Positions 40,385 through 52,710 of a stretch of DNA of 64,000 nt are shown here, piece by piece (positions within the stretch are counted from its first letter, which is position 1; every line of letters starts with the position of its first letter). A program made the translations under genes and the position numbers. Where the stretch lies: contig NZ_JADOBI010000003.1 in NCBI RefSeq assembly GCF_015644585.1, positions 310,001 to 374,000 on the forward strand, in the 5' to 3' direction. Under the pieces are notes generated by a model. That model did no database searches and was not told where the DNA came from. It saw only the letters and a list, made by a program, of their open reading frames with translations. This DNA comes from Rahnella laticis (GTDB taxonomy: Bacteria; Pseudomonadota; Gammaproteobacteria; Enterobacterales; Enterobacteriaceae).

Positions 40385-40408
40385 AAAAAGGGGCATAGCC
40401 CCTTTTTT
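40385..40408. terminator. bidirectional terminator between yacG and mutT
   Basis: AAAAAGGGGC-ATA-GCCCCTTTTT: a 10-bp stem with a 3-base loop and flanking A and T runs, suited to both convergent genes. Confidence 0.85.
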
Positions 40409-40432
40409 GTGGGCGCTCTGATGCCCGGAAAA

Positions 40433-40834
40433 TCAGAATTCGTTGTTTTTCAGAGCGTTTACGACAGCTTCGTTGGCCGGAGGAAATTCTTCCGCTTTCA
40501 GGTCTGACTGTTTAACCCAGCGCTTTGGTTGCCCTTCTTTTCCATATGGCTCGCCCTGCCAATCTTCCACCAGAAAGAAGTAAAGCGTGATTATGCGATC
40601 CGGGAACCGGTGCTCAAGCGTTTTCAGTAAAACAGGGGCTTTCGCCTCAATGCCCACTTCTTCCTGCAACTCACGAATGACAGCCTGCTCAGGCGTTTCA
40701 CCCGCTTCTATTTTACCGCCCGGAAATTCCCAGAACCCTGCCATGTGCGAAGACGCATCACGTTGAGTAATAAAGATTTCTTTACCGGAATTCCGGATAA
40801 TACCGGCTGCGATATTCAGTTGTTTAAGCGTCAC
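40433..40834 (-). CDS. mutT: 8-oxo-dGTP diphosphatase (MutT)
   Basis: Cleans 8-oxo-dGTP from the nucleotide pool to prevent A:T to C:G transversions. 133 residues. The Nudix box is complete (GGKIEAGETPEQAVIRELQE followed by EVGI). Start is GTG at 40834 with AGGTGG before it, giving an N terminus close to E. coli. It lies downstream of secA on the same strand but behind a terminator, so it probably has its own promoter. Confidence 0.95.
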   Translation of the reverse strand: MTLKQLNIAAGIIRNSGKEIFITQRDASSHMAGFWEFPGGKIEAGETPEQAVIRELQEEVGIEAKAPVLLKTLEHRFPDRIITLYFFLVEDWQGEPYGKEGQPKRWVKQSDLKAEEFPPANEAVVNALKNNEF

Positions 40835-40894
40835 TTTTCCACCTATTGACTGACTATAATGACTGTCTTATATAAGGATTTTTTAGACAAAAAT

Positions 40895-40917
40895 AAAGGC
40901 GGTGATTAGCCGCCTTT
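40895..40917 (-). terminator. secA terminator
   Basis: An 8-bp stem AAAGGCGG / CCGCCTTT with a 7-base loop. The minus strand continues TTTATTTTTGTC. It lies 30 bases after the secA stop and before mutT. Confidence 0.75.
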
Positions 40918-40947
40918 AAGATTAACACGATGACTTAGCCTGAGATC

Positions 40948-43665
40948 TTACTTTTGCAGGCGGCCATGGCATTGTTTGTATTTCTTACCGGAACCACACG
41001 GGCAGAGATCGTTACGGCCGACTTTACGCTCGCCGGATGCGGCAAGGCGTGCAGCTTCAGCCACTTCAATTTCCTGCTGATCCTGATGGCTCAGCTGCTG
41101 CTGACGGGCCAGATGCTCGGCTTCTTCGCGGCGCTGAATTTCCATTGCTTCAATTTCTTCAGGCATACGAACCTGAACTTTGCTCAGCACGCTGACCACT
41201 TCATATTTCAGTGATTCCAGCATGGCGGCAAACATAGCAAAGGATTCGCGTTTGTATTCCTGCTTAGGATCTTTCTGCGCATAACCCCGTAAATGGATGC
41301 CCTGACGCAAGTAGTCCATTGCGGCCAGATGCTCTTTCCACAGGGAATCAAGCGTTTGCAGCATCACGCCTTTCTCGAAGTTACGCATCATTTCTGCGCC
41401 AACCACTTCTTCTTTGCGGGCGTAAGATTCTTTCGCGATTTCCATAATACGTTCGCGCAGGGTTTCTTCATGCAATTCAGGCTCTTTATCCAGCCATTCT
41501 GCAATCGGCATTTCCAGCTCGAAATCTTGTTTCAGGCGATCCTGAAGACCCTGAACATCCCACATTTCTTCCAGAGATTGCGGCGGAATGTAGCTGTCGA
41601 TAGTCGCCTTGAACACGTCCTCACGGATGCTGGCGATGGTTTCGCTGACATCAGACACGTCCAGCAATTCGTTACGCTGGCTGTAGATCGCACGGCGCTG
41701 ATCGCTGGCGACATCATCGTATTCCAGCAATTGCTTACGAATATCAAAGTTACGGCTTTCAACTTTACGCTGAGCATTGGCAATCGCTTTGGTCACCCAA
41801 GGGTGCTCAATCGCTTCGCCCGGTTTCATACCCAGTTTACGCATCATGCTCGACACACGGTCAGACGCAAAGATACGCATCAGGGCATCTTCCATAGACA
41901 GATAGAAGCGTGATGAACCGGCATCACCCTGACGACCTGCACGGCCGCGCAGCTGGTTATCGATACGGCGTGATTCGTGACGCTCAGTACCGATAATGTG
42001 CAAACCACCGGAAGCCAGAACCGCATCGTGGCGAATCTGCCAGGCTGCTTTGATTTCTGCGATTTTTTCGTCGGTCGCTTCTTCGCCGAGGTTTTCAACT
42101 TCGACCTGCCAGCTGCCGCCCAGCACGATATCGGTACCACGACCGGCCATGTTAGTTGCGATGGTTACCGCGCTTGGCTGACCAGCCTGTGCGACGATAT
42201 CTGCTTCTTTTGCGTGGAACTTGGCGTTCAGAACGCTGTGCGCGATGCCCGCTTTAGTCAGTTCGTTGGAAACAACTTCGGATTTTTCAATCGAAATGGT
42301 ACCCACCAGAACCGGCTGGCCTTTGGCAGTACACTGACGGATATCTTCGATAATCGCCCCAATTTTTTCCATTTCAGTCATGTACACCAAATCGGCCATG
42401 TCTTTACGCACCATAGGGCGGTTCGTTGGCACAACGATGGTATCCAGTTTGTAAATGGAGCTGAATTCGAACGCTTCAGTATCCGCAGTACCGGTCATAC
42501 CGGCCAGTTTTTCATACAGACGGAAGTAGTTCTGGAAAGTAATTGAAGCCAGCGTCTGGTTTTCGTTTTGAATATCTACGCCTTCTTTCGCTTCGACTGC
42601 CTGATGCAAACCATCAGACCAGCGACGCCCCTGCATGGTACGACCGGTGTGTTCGTCAACGATGATAACTTCACCGTCTTTCACGATGTAATCGACATCG
42701 CGGGTGAACAACACGTGCGCACGCAGCGCAGCGGTGACGTGGTGCATCAGCATAATGTTGGTCGGGGAATACAGAGATTCACCCTCTTCCATAATGCCTG
42801 CCTCAACCAGCATTTCTTCGATCAGAACCAGACCGCGTTCGGTCAGATGAACCTGACGCGCTTTCTCATCCACGGAGAAGTGGCCTTCACCCTGGAAGGT
42901 GTCGGAATCTTCTTTTTCCTGACGGATCAGTTTAGGGATCAGTTTGTCCACGCGGGTGTACATCTCTGAGCTGTCTTCTGCCGGACCGGAAATGATCAGC
43001 GGAGTACGAGCTTCATCGATCAGGATGGAGTCAACCTCATCCACCAGCGCGTAGTGCAGTTTGCGCTGAACGCGTTCTTCAGGGCTGAAAGCCATGTTGT
43101 CGCGCAGGTAGTCAAAGCCGTATTCGTTGTTTGTACCGTAAGTGATGTCGGCAGCGTAAGCAGCGCGTTTAGCCGGAGAAGGCATACCCGGCAGGTTAAT
43201 ACCGATGCTCAGACCGAGGAACTCAAACAATGGACGGTTATTTTCGGCGTCACGCTGGGCTAAGTAGTCGTTGACGGTTACAACGTGAACGCCTTTACCG
43301 CTCAATGCGTTCAGGTAAGCCGGCAGCGTTGCGGTCAGCGTTTTACCTTCACCGGTACGCATTTCCGCGATGCAGCGCTCGTTCAACACCATACCGCCGA
43401 GTAACTGGACGTCAAAGTGGCGCATACCGAAGACACGTTTACTCGATTCGCGAACCACTGCAAAGGCTTCCGGGATCAGAGTCTCCAGGACTTCGCCCTT
43501 TGCCAGACGCTCACGGAACTCATCGGTTTTAGCTCTCAGTTGCTCGTCGGTCAGCTTCTGAATTTCAGGTTCCATGCGGCCGATAAGGTCCACAACTTTA
43601 CGCATGCGACGCAGTGTACGATCGTTACGGCTACCAAAAACTTTGGTCAATAATTTGATTAACAT
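40948..43665 (-). CDS. secA: preprotein translocase ATPase (SecA)
   Basis: Motor that pushes unfolded preproteins through SecYEG. 905 residues. Walker A GEGKT at 105-109, [14 protein letters not shown], helicase motifs including [14 protein letters not shown] and [28 protein letters not shown], and the C-terminal zinc/SecB-binding tail [14 protein letters not shown]. Open frame extends upstream to 43704, but the ATG at 43665 gives the E. coli start [16 protein letters not shown]. It follows secM; translation is expected to rise when SecM stalls. The linker before the tail is a little longer than in E. coli. Confidence 0.98.
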   Translation of the reverse strand: MLIKLLTKVFGSRNDRTLRRMRKVVDLIGRMEPEIQKLTDEQLRAKTDEFRERLAKGEVLETLIPEAFAVVRESSKRVFGMRHFDVQLLGGMVLNERCIAEMRTGEGKTLTATLPAYLNALSGKGVHVVTVNDYLAQRDAENNRPLFEFLGLSIGINLPGMPSPAKRAAYAADITYGTNNEYGFDYLRDNMAFSPEERVQRKLHYALVDEVDSILIDEARTPLIISGPAEDSSEMYTRVDKLIPKLIRQEKEDSDTFQGEGHFSVDEKARQVHLTERGLVLIEEMLVEAGIMEEGESLYSPTNIMLMHHVTAALRAHVLFTRDVDYIVKDGEVIIVDEHTGRTMQGRRWSDGLHQAVEAKEGVDIQNENQTLASITFQNYFRLYEKLAGMTGTADTEAFEFSSIYKLDTIVVPTNRPMVRKDMADLVYMTEMEKIGAIIEDIRQCTAKGQPVLVGTISIEKSEVVSNELTKAGIAHSVLNAKFHAKEADIVAQAGQPSAVTIATNMAGRGTDIVLGGSWQVEVENLGEEATDEKIAEIKAAWQIRHDAVLASGGLHIIGTERHESRRIDNQLRGRAGRQGDAGSSRFYLSMEDALMRIFASDRVSSMMRKLGMKPGEAIEHPWVTKAIANAQRKVESRNFDIRKQLLEYDDVASDQRRAIYSQRNELLDVSDVSETIASIREDVFKATIDSYIPPQSLEEMWDVQGLQDRLKQDFELEMPIAEWLDKEPELHEETLRERIMEIAKESYARKEEVVGAEMMRNFEKGVMLQTLDSLWKEHLAAMDYLRQGIHLRGYAQKDPKQEYKRESFAMFAAMLESLKYEVVSVLSKVQVRMPEEIEAMEIQRREEAEHLARQQQLSHQDQQEIEVAEAARLAASGERKVGRNDLCPCGSGKKYKQCHGRLQK

Positions 43666-43745
43666 GATGCTTAATATCTCTTGGAGGCCACTAAATGTAG
43701 CCACTAATTTATTGATTTATAGATAGAGTTTAGATTTACAGTCTG
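43666..43745 (-). promoter_or_regulatory. secM-secA intergenic translational control region
   Basis: 80 bases between the secM stop and the secA start. Known from E. coli: a stem here hides the secA ribosome site until SecM stalls. In this sequence the site is AAGAGAT about 8-14 bases before the ATG, and upstream the phrase GTGGCTACATTTAGTGGCC could fold. A direct repeat of GCCACTAA is also visible on the plus strand. I could not compute the fold. Confidence 0.5.
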
Positions 43746-44273
43746 TTAAATCAGGAAGGCAGGGCCGGCACGAATGCCTTGCACCTGTGCTAACCACAGT
43801 CCGGTTTGATGCGATGAAGAGAAATTCAGGAAAGGTTGTTGCGTGTGACGAATGATAACCGGTGGTTTGGATTCATGCGTCAGTAATGCATTCAGGGTCA
43901 CCAGCAGCGCAAGTTGCTGTACGTGAAGAGGTTCTGCTTCCTGCGCGACAATTTCAGGTTGAGCTGCGGTGTAAACCACCTGCGGCGCCAGCGCAAAAGA
44001 AAGATGACGGATGACCGTGCGCAGTGCATGCTGCTGCCAGTAATCCACACCGAAAGACGGGCGGCGATTTGCCTGTAGCAACGCGAGGTTACTCAGCCCT
44101 GTACTGCCGATGTTAAGTCGGTTTAGACTTGAGGACGTATTGGGAACCGCAGGCAGTTCCGTTTGCGAGAGGTTCGTTGACACGCCAAGGCTCGCCGCGA
44201 CCATCCCCAACAGGAGATGCGGCCAAAAATACCTTCTGCCAAATTGTCGCCAACGATTTAGAATACCAATCAC
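43746..44273 (-). CDS. secM: secretion monitor SecM, arrest peptide partly diverged
   Basis: Exported regulator that stalls its own ribosome to induce secA translation. 175 residues, GTG start at 44273 (as I recall for E. coli). The N-terminal signal region [20 protein letters not shown] and middle SVDYWQQHA-like segment (here [20 protein letters not shown]) are conserved. The arrest end is [12 protein letters not shown] followed by AFLI. Compared with E. coli FxxxxWIxxxxGIRAGP, the Phe five residues before Trp is His here (a Phe lies nine before Trp) and Ile after Trp is Leu. A standard signal-peptidase site is not obvious after the hydrophobic core. Divergent to the DUF721 gene with only 26 bases between starts. 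Confidence 0.92.
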   Translation of the reverse strand: MIGILNRWRQFGRRYFWPHLLLGMVAASLGVSTNLSQTELPAVPNTSSSLNRLNIGSTGLSNLALLQANRRPSFGVDYWQQHALRTVIRHLSFALAPQVVYTAAQPEIVAQEAEPLHVQQLALLVTLNALLTHESKPPVIIRHTQQPFLNFSSSHQTGLWLAQVQGIRAGPAFLI

Positions 44274-44299
44274 AAGTTTACAATCCGCCGGAGCCCATC

Positions 44300-44824
44300 A
44301 TGCGCGATAGCCGCCCACAATTATTAGATATCCTGTTCGATGATGCCTCTTCTACAGAGCAAAGCCCGCTGCGTATTGTTCAACAGCGTGCTGCGGCGTT
44401 ATTAAAACTTAACCGCGCAGTGAAAGGTCTGTTACCGGCGCCCATGCAACCATGGTGTCGTGTCGGTAATTATCGACAGGGAGTTTTAGTACTTGAGATA
44501 GCTAATGCCAGCTGGATGATGCGCTTACGCTATGAACAACCCGCATTGCTCTCTGCACTTCGAGCGCAAATTCTACCATCATTGTCGTCAATCGACATCA
44601 GGATTAATCCTTCGCTCATGGCGAAAATGGAAAATGCTTCGCAGATTGCGGTTAAAAATAAAGCGATCGCATCTGAATCCATGCCGGTCAGACATTTGAG
44701 TGCGCAGAGTGCGGAAGAATTAAGAGGGCTGGCGAGCCGTAGCCCGGAAAAACTCAGAAAGGCATTAGAACGACTGGCTGAATTGGCCGGAGAGGGTGCC
44801 AAAACAACCAGTCGTAATAAGTAA
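44300..44824 (+). CDS. DUF721 / DciA-like protein
   Basis: 174 residues, cytoplasmic, basic. Residues ~22-105 fit the DUF721 (DciA) KH-like domain (IVQQRAAALLKLNRAVKGLL, then WCRVGNYRQGVLVLEIANAS and WMMRLRYEQPALL). The tail is a helical, charged segment (AEELRGLASRSPEKLRKALE). DciA is the ancestral loader of the DnaB helicase; most enterobacteria use phage-derived DnaC, so this copy may be a retained DciA or a repurposed relative. Its place between secM/secA and lpxC is the locus where I recall dciA in Pseudomonas and Vibrio. ATG 44300 is preceded by CCGGAG. The open frame runs upstream to 44129, but that part lies over secM. Its stop is 15 bases from convergent lpxC. Confidence 0.85.
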   Translation: MRDSRPQLLDILFDDASSTEQSPLRIVQQRAAALLKLNRAVKGLLPAPMQPWCRVGNYRQGVLVLEIANASWMMRLRYEQPALLSALRAQILPSLSSIDIRINPSLMAKMENASQIAVKNKAIASESMPVRHLSAQSAEELRGLASRSPEKLRKALERLAELAGEGAKTTSRNK

Positions 44825-44839
44825 TGATATCAGTACCGA

Positions 44840-45775
<936 letters not shown>

Positions 45776-45855
45776 TTATCCATCCAACCGACCTAAGCTT
45801 ACCTTAAGATCGGTGGGACAGTTTAGCACAAAGAGCGGAGATCCTACAATTCGGA

Positions 45856-47010
45856 CTAGTCTGCCTGCTTACGCAGGAAGGCCGGGATGTCCAAATAGTC
45901 GGGCTCTTTATTAGATTGCGCGCTTTGATCATTCACCACTTTAGCCGCTGGCTTGGTTTCCTGCGGCAACGGAGACATCCCGTGCTGCTGGTAACGGTGA
46001 TCCATCACTGGCTGACTGGCTGGCTTGTTGGTCACCAAAGTGATCTCAGGACGTTTGTCCATGCCGATGCCGGTCGCAACCACGGTAACACGCAGTTCGT
46101 CATTCATTTCCGGGTCAAGGGAAGTACCGATAACCACGGTCGCGTTGTCAGAAGCGAAAGCACGGATAGTGTTACCCACGGTTTCGAATTCATCCAGACG
46201 CAGGTCGAAGCCCGCTGTAATGTTGACCAGAACGCCGCGCGCACCGGACAAGTCGATATCTTCCAGCAACGGGCTGGAGATCGCCATTTCAGCCGCTTCT
46301 TCAGCACGGTCTTCACCACATGCCACGCCGGAACCCATCATGGCATAACCCATTTCGGACATTACGGTGCGCACGTCTGCAAAGTCGACGTTCATCAGAC
46401 CCGGACGGGTGATCAGCTCTGCGATACCCTGCACCGCACCTTTCAGCACGTCGTTGGCCGCACCGAAGGCGTCCAGCAGAGAGATTCCGCGACCCAGAAC
46501 TTTCAACAGCTTGTCGTTCGGGATAGTGATCAGGGAGTCCACATGTTTGGACAGTTCAGCGATACCCTGCTCCGCGAATGCCATACGCTTCTTGCCTTCA
46601 AAGTTGAAAGGCTTAGTCACGACAGCAACGGTCAGAATACCCAAATCTTTTGCAACTTCAGCTACCACTGGCGCAGCACCGGTACCGGTACCGCCGCCCA
46701 TGCCCGCTGCGATAAAGACCATGTCAGCACCTTCAAGCGCAGCGCGCAGGGCTTCACGGTCTTCTTCTGCAGAATTGCGACCCACTTCAGGGTTCGCGCC
46801 AGCACCCAGACCTTTGGTAATACCGCTACCGATCTGAATTGTCTGGCCTACAGCCGTTTTACGCAACGCCTGGGCGTCTGTGTTAACGGCAAAGAATTCA
46901 ACACCTTCGATGCGCTCACGCACCATGTGTTCGACAGCGTTACCGCCGCCACCGCCGACGCCGATGACTTTAATCACCGCGTCGTTGGTCAGTTCCATAG
47001 GTTCAAACAT
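45856..47010 (-). CDS. ftsZ: cell division GTPase (FtsZ)
   Basis: Tubulin-like protein that forms the Z ring. 384 residues. GTP-binding loop [12 protein letters not shown] near 105-115, T7 loop [11 protein letters not shown], and the C-terminal peptide [14 protein letters not shown] that binds FtsA, ZipA and ZapD. Open frame extends to 47055, but the ATG at 47010 gives [17 protein letters not shown] with GGAGAGAA before it. It lies 71 bases after ftsA in the dcw cluster. Confidence 0.98.
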   Translation of the reverse strand: MFEPMELTNDAVIKVIGVGGGGGNAVEHMVRERIEGVEFFAVNTDAQALRKTAVGQTIQIGSGITKGLGAGANPEVGRNSAEEDREALRAALEGADMVFIAAGMGGGTGTGAAPVVAEVAKDLGILTVAVVTKPFNFEGKKRMAFAEQGIAELSKHVDSLITIPNDKLLKVLGRGISLLDAFGAANDVLKGAVQGIAELITRPGLMNVDFADVRTVMSEMGYAMMGSGVACGEDRAEEAAEMAISSPLLEDIDLSGARGVLVNITAGFDLRLDEFETVGNTIRAFASDNATVVIGTSLDPEMNDELRVTVVATGIGMDKRPEITLVTNKPASQPVMDHRYQQHGMSPLPQETKPAAKVVNDQSAQSNKEPDYLDIPAFLRKQAD

Positions 47011-47081
47011 AGTTTCTCTCCGTTTTGTGCCTGTCGCGTCGGGATCAAAAGCCATAACAGCATGATCCCGTTGTTAAAACA

Positions 47082-48338
47082 TTAAAACTCTTTTCTCAGC
47101 CAGCTGTTGATTCGTTTGAACCAGTTGCCCACCGAGGCGCGTTTTTCCACTTCGGCCTCACCACTCAGGTGAGACTCTTTTCCATAGTGCAGCAGCCCTA
47201 CCGCAGTTGAGTAGTAAGGTTCCTGCGCATAATCTGTCAGCCCTGTGATGTTCAGAGGTTGCCCGATACGCACCTGGGTATGGAATACCCGCTGCGCACA
47301 AGCTGCCAGACCATCAATTTGTGCTGCGCCGCCTGTCAAAACAATACCTGCGGCCAGATGATGTTTTACGCCTTGCTGACGTAACTGCTCCTGCAATTGC
47401 AAAATTTCGTCGTTCACTAGATTCAGCAATTCTGTATAACGAGGCTCGATGACTTCAGCCAGTGTCTGACGTTGCAGACTGCGTGGCGGGCGTCCGCCTA
47501 CGCTCGGCACTTCGACGTTTTCGTCTTTGCCGACAATCGAACCTAATGCACAACCGTGGCGAACCTTGATGGCCTCGGCATCAGTCGGTGGCGTTCCAAA
47601 CGCATAAGCGATGTCGCTGGTGACCACGTTCCCTGCATAAGGGATGACCTTAGTATGACGTAGTGCGCCGCCGGTATAAACCGCGATATCCATGGTTCCA
47701 CCACCAATATCGACGACACAGACCCCTAATTCACGCTCATCTTCGGTCAGAACCGCATAACTGGCCGCCAGACCGGCAAAAATCAGCTGGTCAACTTTCA
47801 AGCCACAGCGTTCAACCGCTTTCACAATGTTCTTCGCCATATCGTTATGGCAGGTAATCAGGTGAACTTTTGCCTGCATACGCACGCCGGAAAGTCCGAC
47901 AGGGTTTTTGATCCCTTCCTGATAATCAATGGCATATTCCTGAGGGATCACATGCAGAACACGATGTTCATCACGTACGCGGACCGACTTCGCGGTATGC
48001 ACAACGTTCTCTACATCTTCCTGCGTGACTTCCTCTTCTGAAATAGGAACCATCCCTATTTCATTCTGGCAACTGATATGTTTACCGGACAAAGCAAGGT
48101 AAACAGAGGAAATCTGGCAATCCGCCATCAGTTCAGCCTGATCGATGGCGCGCTGTACGCACTTCACCACCGATTCCAGATCATTCACGCCACCCTTGTC
48201 CATGCCCCGGGACGGGCAACTGCCCACACCGATAATATTGACCATGCCATCGGGCAGAACTTCCCCCACCAATGCGGCGACTTTTGCCGTACCGATTTCC
48301 AGCCCAACTACCAGTTTTCTGTCCGTCGACTTGATCAT
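47082..48338 (-). CDS. ftsA: cell division protein FtsA
   Basis: Actin-like ATPase that tethers FtsZ to the membrane and recruits later divisome proteins. 418 residues. Nucleotide-binding stretches [15 protein letters not shown] and [18 protein letters not shown]-terminal amphipathic helix [15 protein letters not shown] for membrane binding. It overlaps ftsQ by four bases (ATGA-type overlap). Confidence 0.97.
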   Translation of the reverse strand: MIKSTDRKLVVGLEIGTAKVAALVGEVLPDGMVNIIGVGSCPSRGMDKGGVNDLESVVKCVQRAIDQAELMADCQISSVYLALSGKHISCQNEIGMVPISEEEVTQEDVENVVHTAKSVRVRDEHRVLHVIPQEYAIDYQEGIKNPVGLSGVRMQAKVHLITCHNDMAKNIVKAVERCGLKVDQLIFAGLAASYAVLTEDERELGVCVVDIGGGTMDIAVYTGGALRHTKVIPYAGNVVTSDIAYAFGTPPTDAEAIKVRHGCALGSIVGKDENVEVPSVGGRPPRSLQRQTLAEVIEPRYTELLNLVNDEILQLQEQLRQQGVKHHLAAGIVLTGGAAQIDGLAACAQRVFHTQVRIGQPLNITGLTDYAQEPYYSTAVGLLHYGKESHLSGEAEVEKRASVGNWFKRINSWLRKEF

Positions 48339-49174
48339 TGTTGTTTAGCCTGTGCCTGATTCTGTTGCTGATTACTGTTTTGCTGGTCAATAAACTCCGG
48401 AGCCCAACCTACCGACGCACCGCTGTCATAACGTAAATCGACATACGTAATGCGTTTTTTATCGGCTTCAGCCTGTTGCTGGAATCGCGGGTAAAGCTCG
48501 ATAAAACGTTGTAAACGCCCCATCCGGTCATCTCTTCCCAATTCCAGCCGGACGTCGCTATCCAGAGTTAACTGCCACGAGTGACGCGCACTCATTGCTA
48601 CTGCCTTCAGCGTGAATTTCCCGGCGGCCAGCGCCTGGCTCATCGTTTGAAAGCCCTGCAAAACATCCTGTTCGCTGCCTTCCGGACCGTAAAGCAACGG
48701 CATTTTCTGTTTGACCACACGTTCAGCGGGTATGCTGAATGATTTGCCATCGGCATCAACCATATGCAGATCATTCCAGTGTGCGACCGGCACATACTCC
48801 ACCAGGTGTATCTTCAATTCATTCGGCCATTGCTTGCGGACGCTGACCTGTTTTATCCAGGGTAAACGTTCAATCTGCTGCTGAATGACGTTTACATCCT
48901 GCGTCATGAACGTTCCTGGTGCCCCTAAGGACAGAATCGCCTGACGAATATCATCGTTGGTCGTGTAATGACGTTCTCCCGTAACCACAAGCTGGGATAA
49001 CGGCAACCGGTTCGCATCCTGCATCCAGCCAATAACGGCCCACGCACTCCATAAAATAGTTCCTACCACCAACAGCAAGAACACAATCCCTGCCAGCTGG
49101 CCACCGTTACTGCGACGGCCGCTGTTGCTCTCGGCCGTCTCACGCTCTCGGGTATTCAGGGCGGCTTGAGACAT
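48335..49174 (-). CDS. ftsQ: cell division protein FtsQ
   Basis: Bitopic divisome protein. 279 residues: short cytoplasmic start, one membrane helix (about 27-50, [23 protein letters not shown]), then a POTRA domain ([22 protein letters not shown]) and beta domain; the tail is Gln/Asn-rich. ddlB lies one base upstream, and ftsA overlaps by four bases. It interacts with FtsB and FtsL. Confidence 0.96.
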   Translation of the reverse strand: MSQAALNTRERETAESNSGRRSNGGQLAGIVFLLLVVGTILWSAWAVIGWMQDANRLPLSQLVVTGERHYTTNDDIRQAILSLGAPGTFMTQDVNVIQQQIERLPWIKQVSVRKQWPNELKIHLVEYVPVAHWNDLHMVDADGKSFSIPAERVVKQKMPLLYGPEGSEQDVLQGFQTMSQALAAGKFTLKAVAMSARHSWQLTLDSDVRLELGRDDRMGRLQRFIELYPRFQQQAEADKKRITYVDLRYDSGASVGWAPEFIDQQNSNQQQNQAQAKQQ

Positions 49175-49175
49175 A

Positions 49176-50096
49176 TCAGTCAGCCAAAGCCAGAATACGG
49201 AAAACGAGTTGCGGGAAGCTCAGCCCGGAATGTTTAGCCGCCATCGGCACTAAGCTGTGGCTGGTCATTCCCGGCGAAGTATTCACTTCCAGCAAATTAA
49301 AACTGCCGTCACCGTCCTGCATCACGTCAACACGCCCCCAGCCACTGCAATCGAGTGCCTGATAAGCCTGTAAGGCCAGCGCAGATAACTGTTTTTCCTG
49401 CTCCTCGCTTAAACCGCTCGGGCAGAAATACTGTGTTTCGTCAGACAGATACTTCGCCTGATAGTCATAAAACGTTCCGGCTGGCTGGATACGGATTGAT
49501 GGCATAACCTGATCGCCAACGATAGCTACCGTGTATTCCGGGCCACTTAACCATTTTTCAATCAGTACGTTATCGTCATGACGGAAGCCTTCCTGCAGGG
49601 CTGGCAACAACTCTTTTTCAGTTGTCACTTTGCTCATGCCAACGCTGGAACCTTCGCGGCTCGGTTTGACGATAACCGGCAGGCCTAACTCGGCGATTTT
49701 AGCCGCCAGAGCGCCCTGCCCTGCTTCTTCAATTTGTGAACGATGCAATGCCACGAACGGAGCAACTGGCAAACCCAGCGCCTGCCACACCAGCTTGGTG
49801 CGGAATTTATCCATGGTCAGCGCGGAAGCCATCACGCCGCTGCCGGTATACCGCAGGCCGATTTGTTCAAGCAGTCCTTGCAGCGAACCGTCTTCACCGC
49901 CGCGGCCATGCAGCGCGATAAAGACTTTGCTGAACCCTTCTTCTTTAAGAAGCGCCACGTTAAATGTTTTGGTGTCGATGCCATGCGCATCCACACCTGA
50001 TTCGCGTAAACCTGCCAGCACGGCAGCACCGGACTGCAATGAGACATCGCGTTCTGCGGAAGTACCACCCAACAATACCGCTACTTTCTCAGACAT
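49176..50096 (-). CDS. ddlB: D-alanine--D-alanine ligase B (DdlB)
   Basis: ATP-grasp enzyme that makes D-Ala-D-Ala for the peptidoglycan stem. 306 residues. N-terminal [13 protein letters not shown], the catalytic [15 protein letters not shown] loop, and [18 protein letters not shown] near the end. The frame also opens at a GTG at 50108, but ATG 50096 gives the family length and has AGGTGA upstream. It overlaps the end of murC by eight bases. Confidence 0.96.
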   Translation of the reverse strand: MSEKVAVLLGGTSAERDVSLQSGAAVLAGLRESGVDAHGIDTKTFNVALLKEEGFSKVFIALHGRGGEDGSLQGLLEQIGLRYTGSGVMASALTMDKFRTKLVWQALGLPVAPFVALHRSQIEEAGQGALAAKIAELGLPVIVKPSREGSSVGMSKVTTEKELLPALQEGFRHDDNVLIEKWLSGPEYTVAIVGDQVMPSIRIQPAGTFYDYQAKYLSDETQYFCPSGLSEEQEKQLSALALQAYQALDCSGWGRVDVMQDGDGSFNLLEVNTSPGMTSHSLVPMAAKHSGLSFPQLVFRILALAD

Positions 50097-51564
50097 GATG
50101 TTCTTCACCTTTTTTCACTGGCTGCAACTTTTGATCAGCCAATTTACGGGCCACTTTGCCAACGTTACCGGCACCCTGCACCAGCACTAAATCGTCACCT
50201 TCGAGGATCTGCGCCAGACTTTCAGGTACTGCGTCAATATCAGAAACCAGAATAGGATCCAGCTTGCCTCGCGCACGAATGGTGCGGCATAACGAGCGGC
50301 TGTCGGCACCCGGAATGGGCGCTTCACCGGCCGGGTAAACGTCAAGCATGATCAGCACATCGACCTGAGACAGCACATTCGCGAAGTCGTCATACAAATC
50401 GCGGGTACGCGTGTAACGGTGAGGCTGGAAAATCATCACCAGACGCTTGTTCGCCCAGCCCGCTCGCGCAGCCTTGATTGTCGCATCCACTTCTGTCGGA
50501 TGGTGACCGTAGTCATCAACCAGCATTGCGCTTCCGGTTTTTCCATTCACATTTTCCAGCGCGTAATCGCCCAGGAAATCAAAACGACGCCCCGTTCCCT
50601 GGAAGCCTTCCAGCGCGCGCAAGATTGCGTCATCGCTGATACCTTCATCTGTCGCAACAGCAACGGCCGCAGCGGCATTCAGCGCGTTATGTCGGCCCGG
50701 TGCGTTCAAAGTTACGCTGATCAGCGGCAGATCCTGACGACGTATCGTGAAGTGCCCCTGTGCGCCAACCTGACGGTAATTCTCGATAATGACATCCGCG
50801 TCTTCGCTGAAACCGTAGGTCGTCATATGGCGGCCTACGCGTGGGATCAGCTCACGGATCACCGGATCATCAATGCACATCACCGCACGTCCGTAGAACG
50901 GCAGGTTGTGCAGGAAATTCACAAACGTCTGTTTCAGGTTTTCAAAATCGCCCTGATACGTATCCATATGGTCTGCTTCGATGTTGGTCACAATCGCCAC
51001 CATCGGTTGCAGATGCAGGAACGACGCATCACTTTCATCCGCTTCTGCAATCAGAAAACGGCTGGAACCCAGACGCGCATGCGTCCCCGCAGCTTTAACC
51101 AACCCGCCGTTTACGAAAGTCGGATCCAGCCCGGCTTCTGCGTAAATACTGGTGACCATCGCCGTGGTCGTGGTTTTACCGTGTGTCCCAGCTACGGCAA
51201 TGCCATGACGAAAACGCATCAGCTCGGCAAGCATTTCCGCACGACGGATAACCGGGATACGCGCTTCACGGGCGGCAACAATTTCCGGGTTATCGGAAGA
51301 GATTGCCGTCGAAACCACCACCACGCTGGCATCCAGCACATTCTCCGGGCGGTGATTGAAATAAATTGTCGCACCCAGTGCAGTCAGTTGCTGAGTGACC
51401 GCGTTCGGCGCTAAGTCAGAACCGCTAATCTGATAGCCTTCATTGGCCAACACTTCGGCGATACCACCCATGCCGGCACCACCGATGCCAACAAAGTGAA
51501 TGTGCCGGACACGATGCATCTCAGGCACGAAGGTACGCAGTTTCGCCAATTGTTGTGTATTCAC
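50089..51564 (-). CDS. murC: UDP-N-acetylmuramate--L-alanine ligase (MurC)
   Basis: Adds L-alanine to UDP-MurNAc, the first stem-peptide step. 491 residues from the GTG at 51564; another GTG at 51576 would add four residues (MNKN), and neither has a strong Shine-Dalgarno site. I chose the one that gives the E. coli start [10 protein letters not shown]. Rossmann [17 protein letters not shown] loop [12 protein letters not shown], and Mur ligase motifs [10 protein letters not shown] are intact. It follows murG by 66-78 bases. Confidence 0.96.
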   Translation of the reverse strand: MNTQQLAKLRTFVPEMHRVRHIHFVGIGGAGMGGIAEVLANEGYQISGSDLAPNAVTQQLTALGATIYFNHRPENVLDASVVVVSTAISSDNPEIVAAREARIPVIRRAEMLAELMRFRHGIAVAGTHGKTTTTAMVTSIYAEAGLDPTFVNGGLVKAAGTHARLGSSRFLIAEADESDASFLHLQPMVAIVTNIEADHMDTYQGDFENLKQTFVNFLHNLPFYGRAVMCIDDPVIRELIPRVGRHMTTYGFSEDADVIIENYRQVGAQGHFTIRRQDLPLISVTLNAPGRHNALNAAAAVAVATDEGISDDAILRALEGFQGTGRRFDFLGDYALENVNGKTGSAMLVDDYGHHPTEVDATIKAARAGWANKRLVMIFQPHRYTRTRDLYDDFANVLSQVDVLIMLDVYPAGEAPIPGADSRSLCRTIRARGKLDPILVSDIDAVPESLAQILEGDDLVLVQGAGNVGKVARKLADQKLQPVKKGEEHHV

Positions 51565-51642
51565 GTTTTTATTCACTATTTCAGGTTACTGATTAATCCG
51601 TTTCTTACGGCTGGGACCACGCTGCGCATGGCCCGTTCAATT

Positions 51643-52710
51643 TCATTTTTTGCTGACGGCGACCACTTCTGCGGCCACGCGCTCTGTCGCATCGGGAATA
51701 GCGGCTGCGCGTGCAGCGATAGCCATTTCCATCAGATGGGTTCTGTCCCATCTGGCCATCAGATCAGAGACGGCTGCGGCACTAAAATCTGTCTGCTCGA
51801 TGATCTTCGCGGCACCGGCTTTTTCCAGCGGCAACGCATTCCAGTACTGCTGACGATCTTTATGCTGGAACGGCACGAAGATCGCCGGTAAACCCGCAGC
51901 GGCAATTTCGCTGACGGTCAGCGCACCGGAACGGCAGACCACGACATCTGCCCAGGCATAAGCCTGTGCCATGTCATCAATAAATTCGGTGACCTTATGC
52001 TGAGTCTGACCGGCTTTTTCGTAAGCCTGATTCACCGACTCCAGCGCGCCTTTACCGACCTGATGCCACAACGTAATTTTTTCGCCCATCAGCGCTGCCA
52101 CTTCCGGCATGGTCTGATTCAGCACCCGTGCGCCCTGACTTCCGCCAATGACCAGCACACGGATTGGACCTTCACGCCCGGCCAGACGGGTTTGCGGTAA
52201 TTCCAGCGCCAGCACATCGTTGCGCACCGGATTCCCCACCACGGCTGCATTCGGGAATGCACCGGGAAACGCCTGTAATACTTTTTTGGCAATGTGCGAC
52301 AAACCGCGATTGGTCATGCCCGCAATACCATTTTGTTCATGCAGCACCACCGGAATACCCAGCGACCATGCCGCCAGACCGCCGGGGCCGGAAACGTAAC
52401 CGCCCATACCTAAAACCACATCAGGCTGGAAGCTTTTCATGATAGCTTTCGCCTGGCGCCACGCATGATATATGCGAACAGGGGCAGTGAGTTGCGCTTT
52501 CAGACCTTTCCCACGTAATCCTGAGATTTTAATGAAATCAATCTCGATGCCATTTTTCGGCACCAAATCCGCTTCCATTCGATCTGCCGTGCCCAGCCAG
52601 CGAACTTCCCAGCCTTGCGCCATCAGATGATGTGCAACGGCCAGACCGGGGAAAACGTGCCCGCCGGTACCGCCCGCCATCACCATTAAACGCCGGGTAT
52701 TGCCACTCAT
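51643..52710 (-). CDS. murG: lipid II synthase, GlcNAc transferase (MurG)
   Basis: Adds GlcNAc to lipid I, giving lipid II, on the inner face of the cytoplasmic membrane. 355 residues. Glycosyltransferase family 28: N-terminal [17 protein letters not shown], middle [11 protein letters not shown], and C-terminal [13 protein letters not shown]. It overlaps the ftsW stop by four bases. Confidence 0.97.
   Translation of the reverse strand: MSGNTRRLMVMAGGTGGHVFPGLAVAHHLMAQGWEVRWLGTADRMEADLVPKNGIEIDFIKISGLRGKGLKAQLTAPVRIYHAWRQAKAIMKSFQPDVVLGMGGYVSGPGGLAAWSLGIPVVLHEQNGIAGMTNRGLSHIAKKVLQAFPGAFPNAAVVGNPVRNDVLALELPQTRLAGREGPIRVLVIGGSQGARVLNQTMPEVAALMGEKITLWHQVGKGALESVNQAYEKAGQTQHKVTEFIDDMAQAYAWADVVVCRSGALTVSEIAAAGLPAIFVPFQHKDRQQYWNALPLEKAGAAKIIEQTDFSAAAVSDLMARWDRTHLMEMAIAARAAAIPDATERVAAEVVAVSKK

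Noticed and set aside
45916-47085. Long open frame (389 residues) on the strand opposite ftsZ
   Set aside because: It lies wholly opposite the conserved ftsZ gene, reads as a His/Arg/Gln-rich low-complexity sequence, and has no domain or ribosome site. It is a codon-bias shadow.
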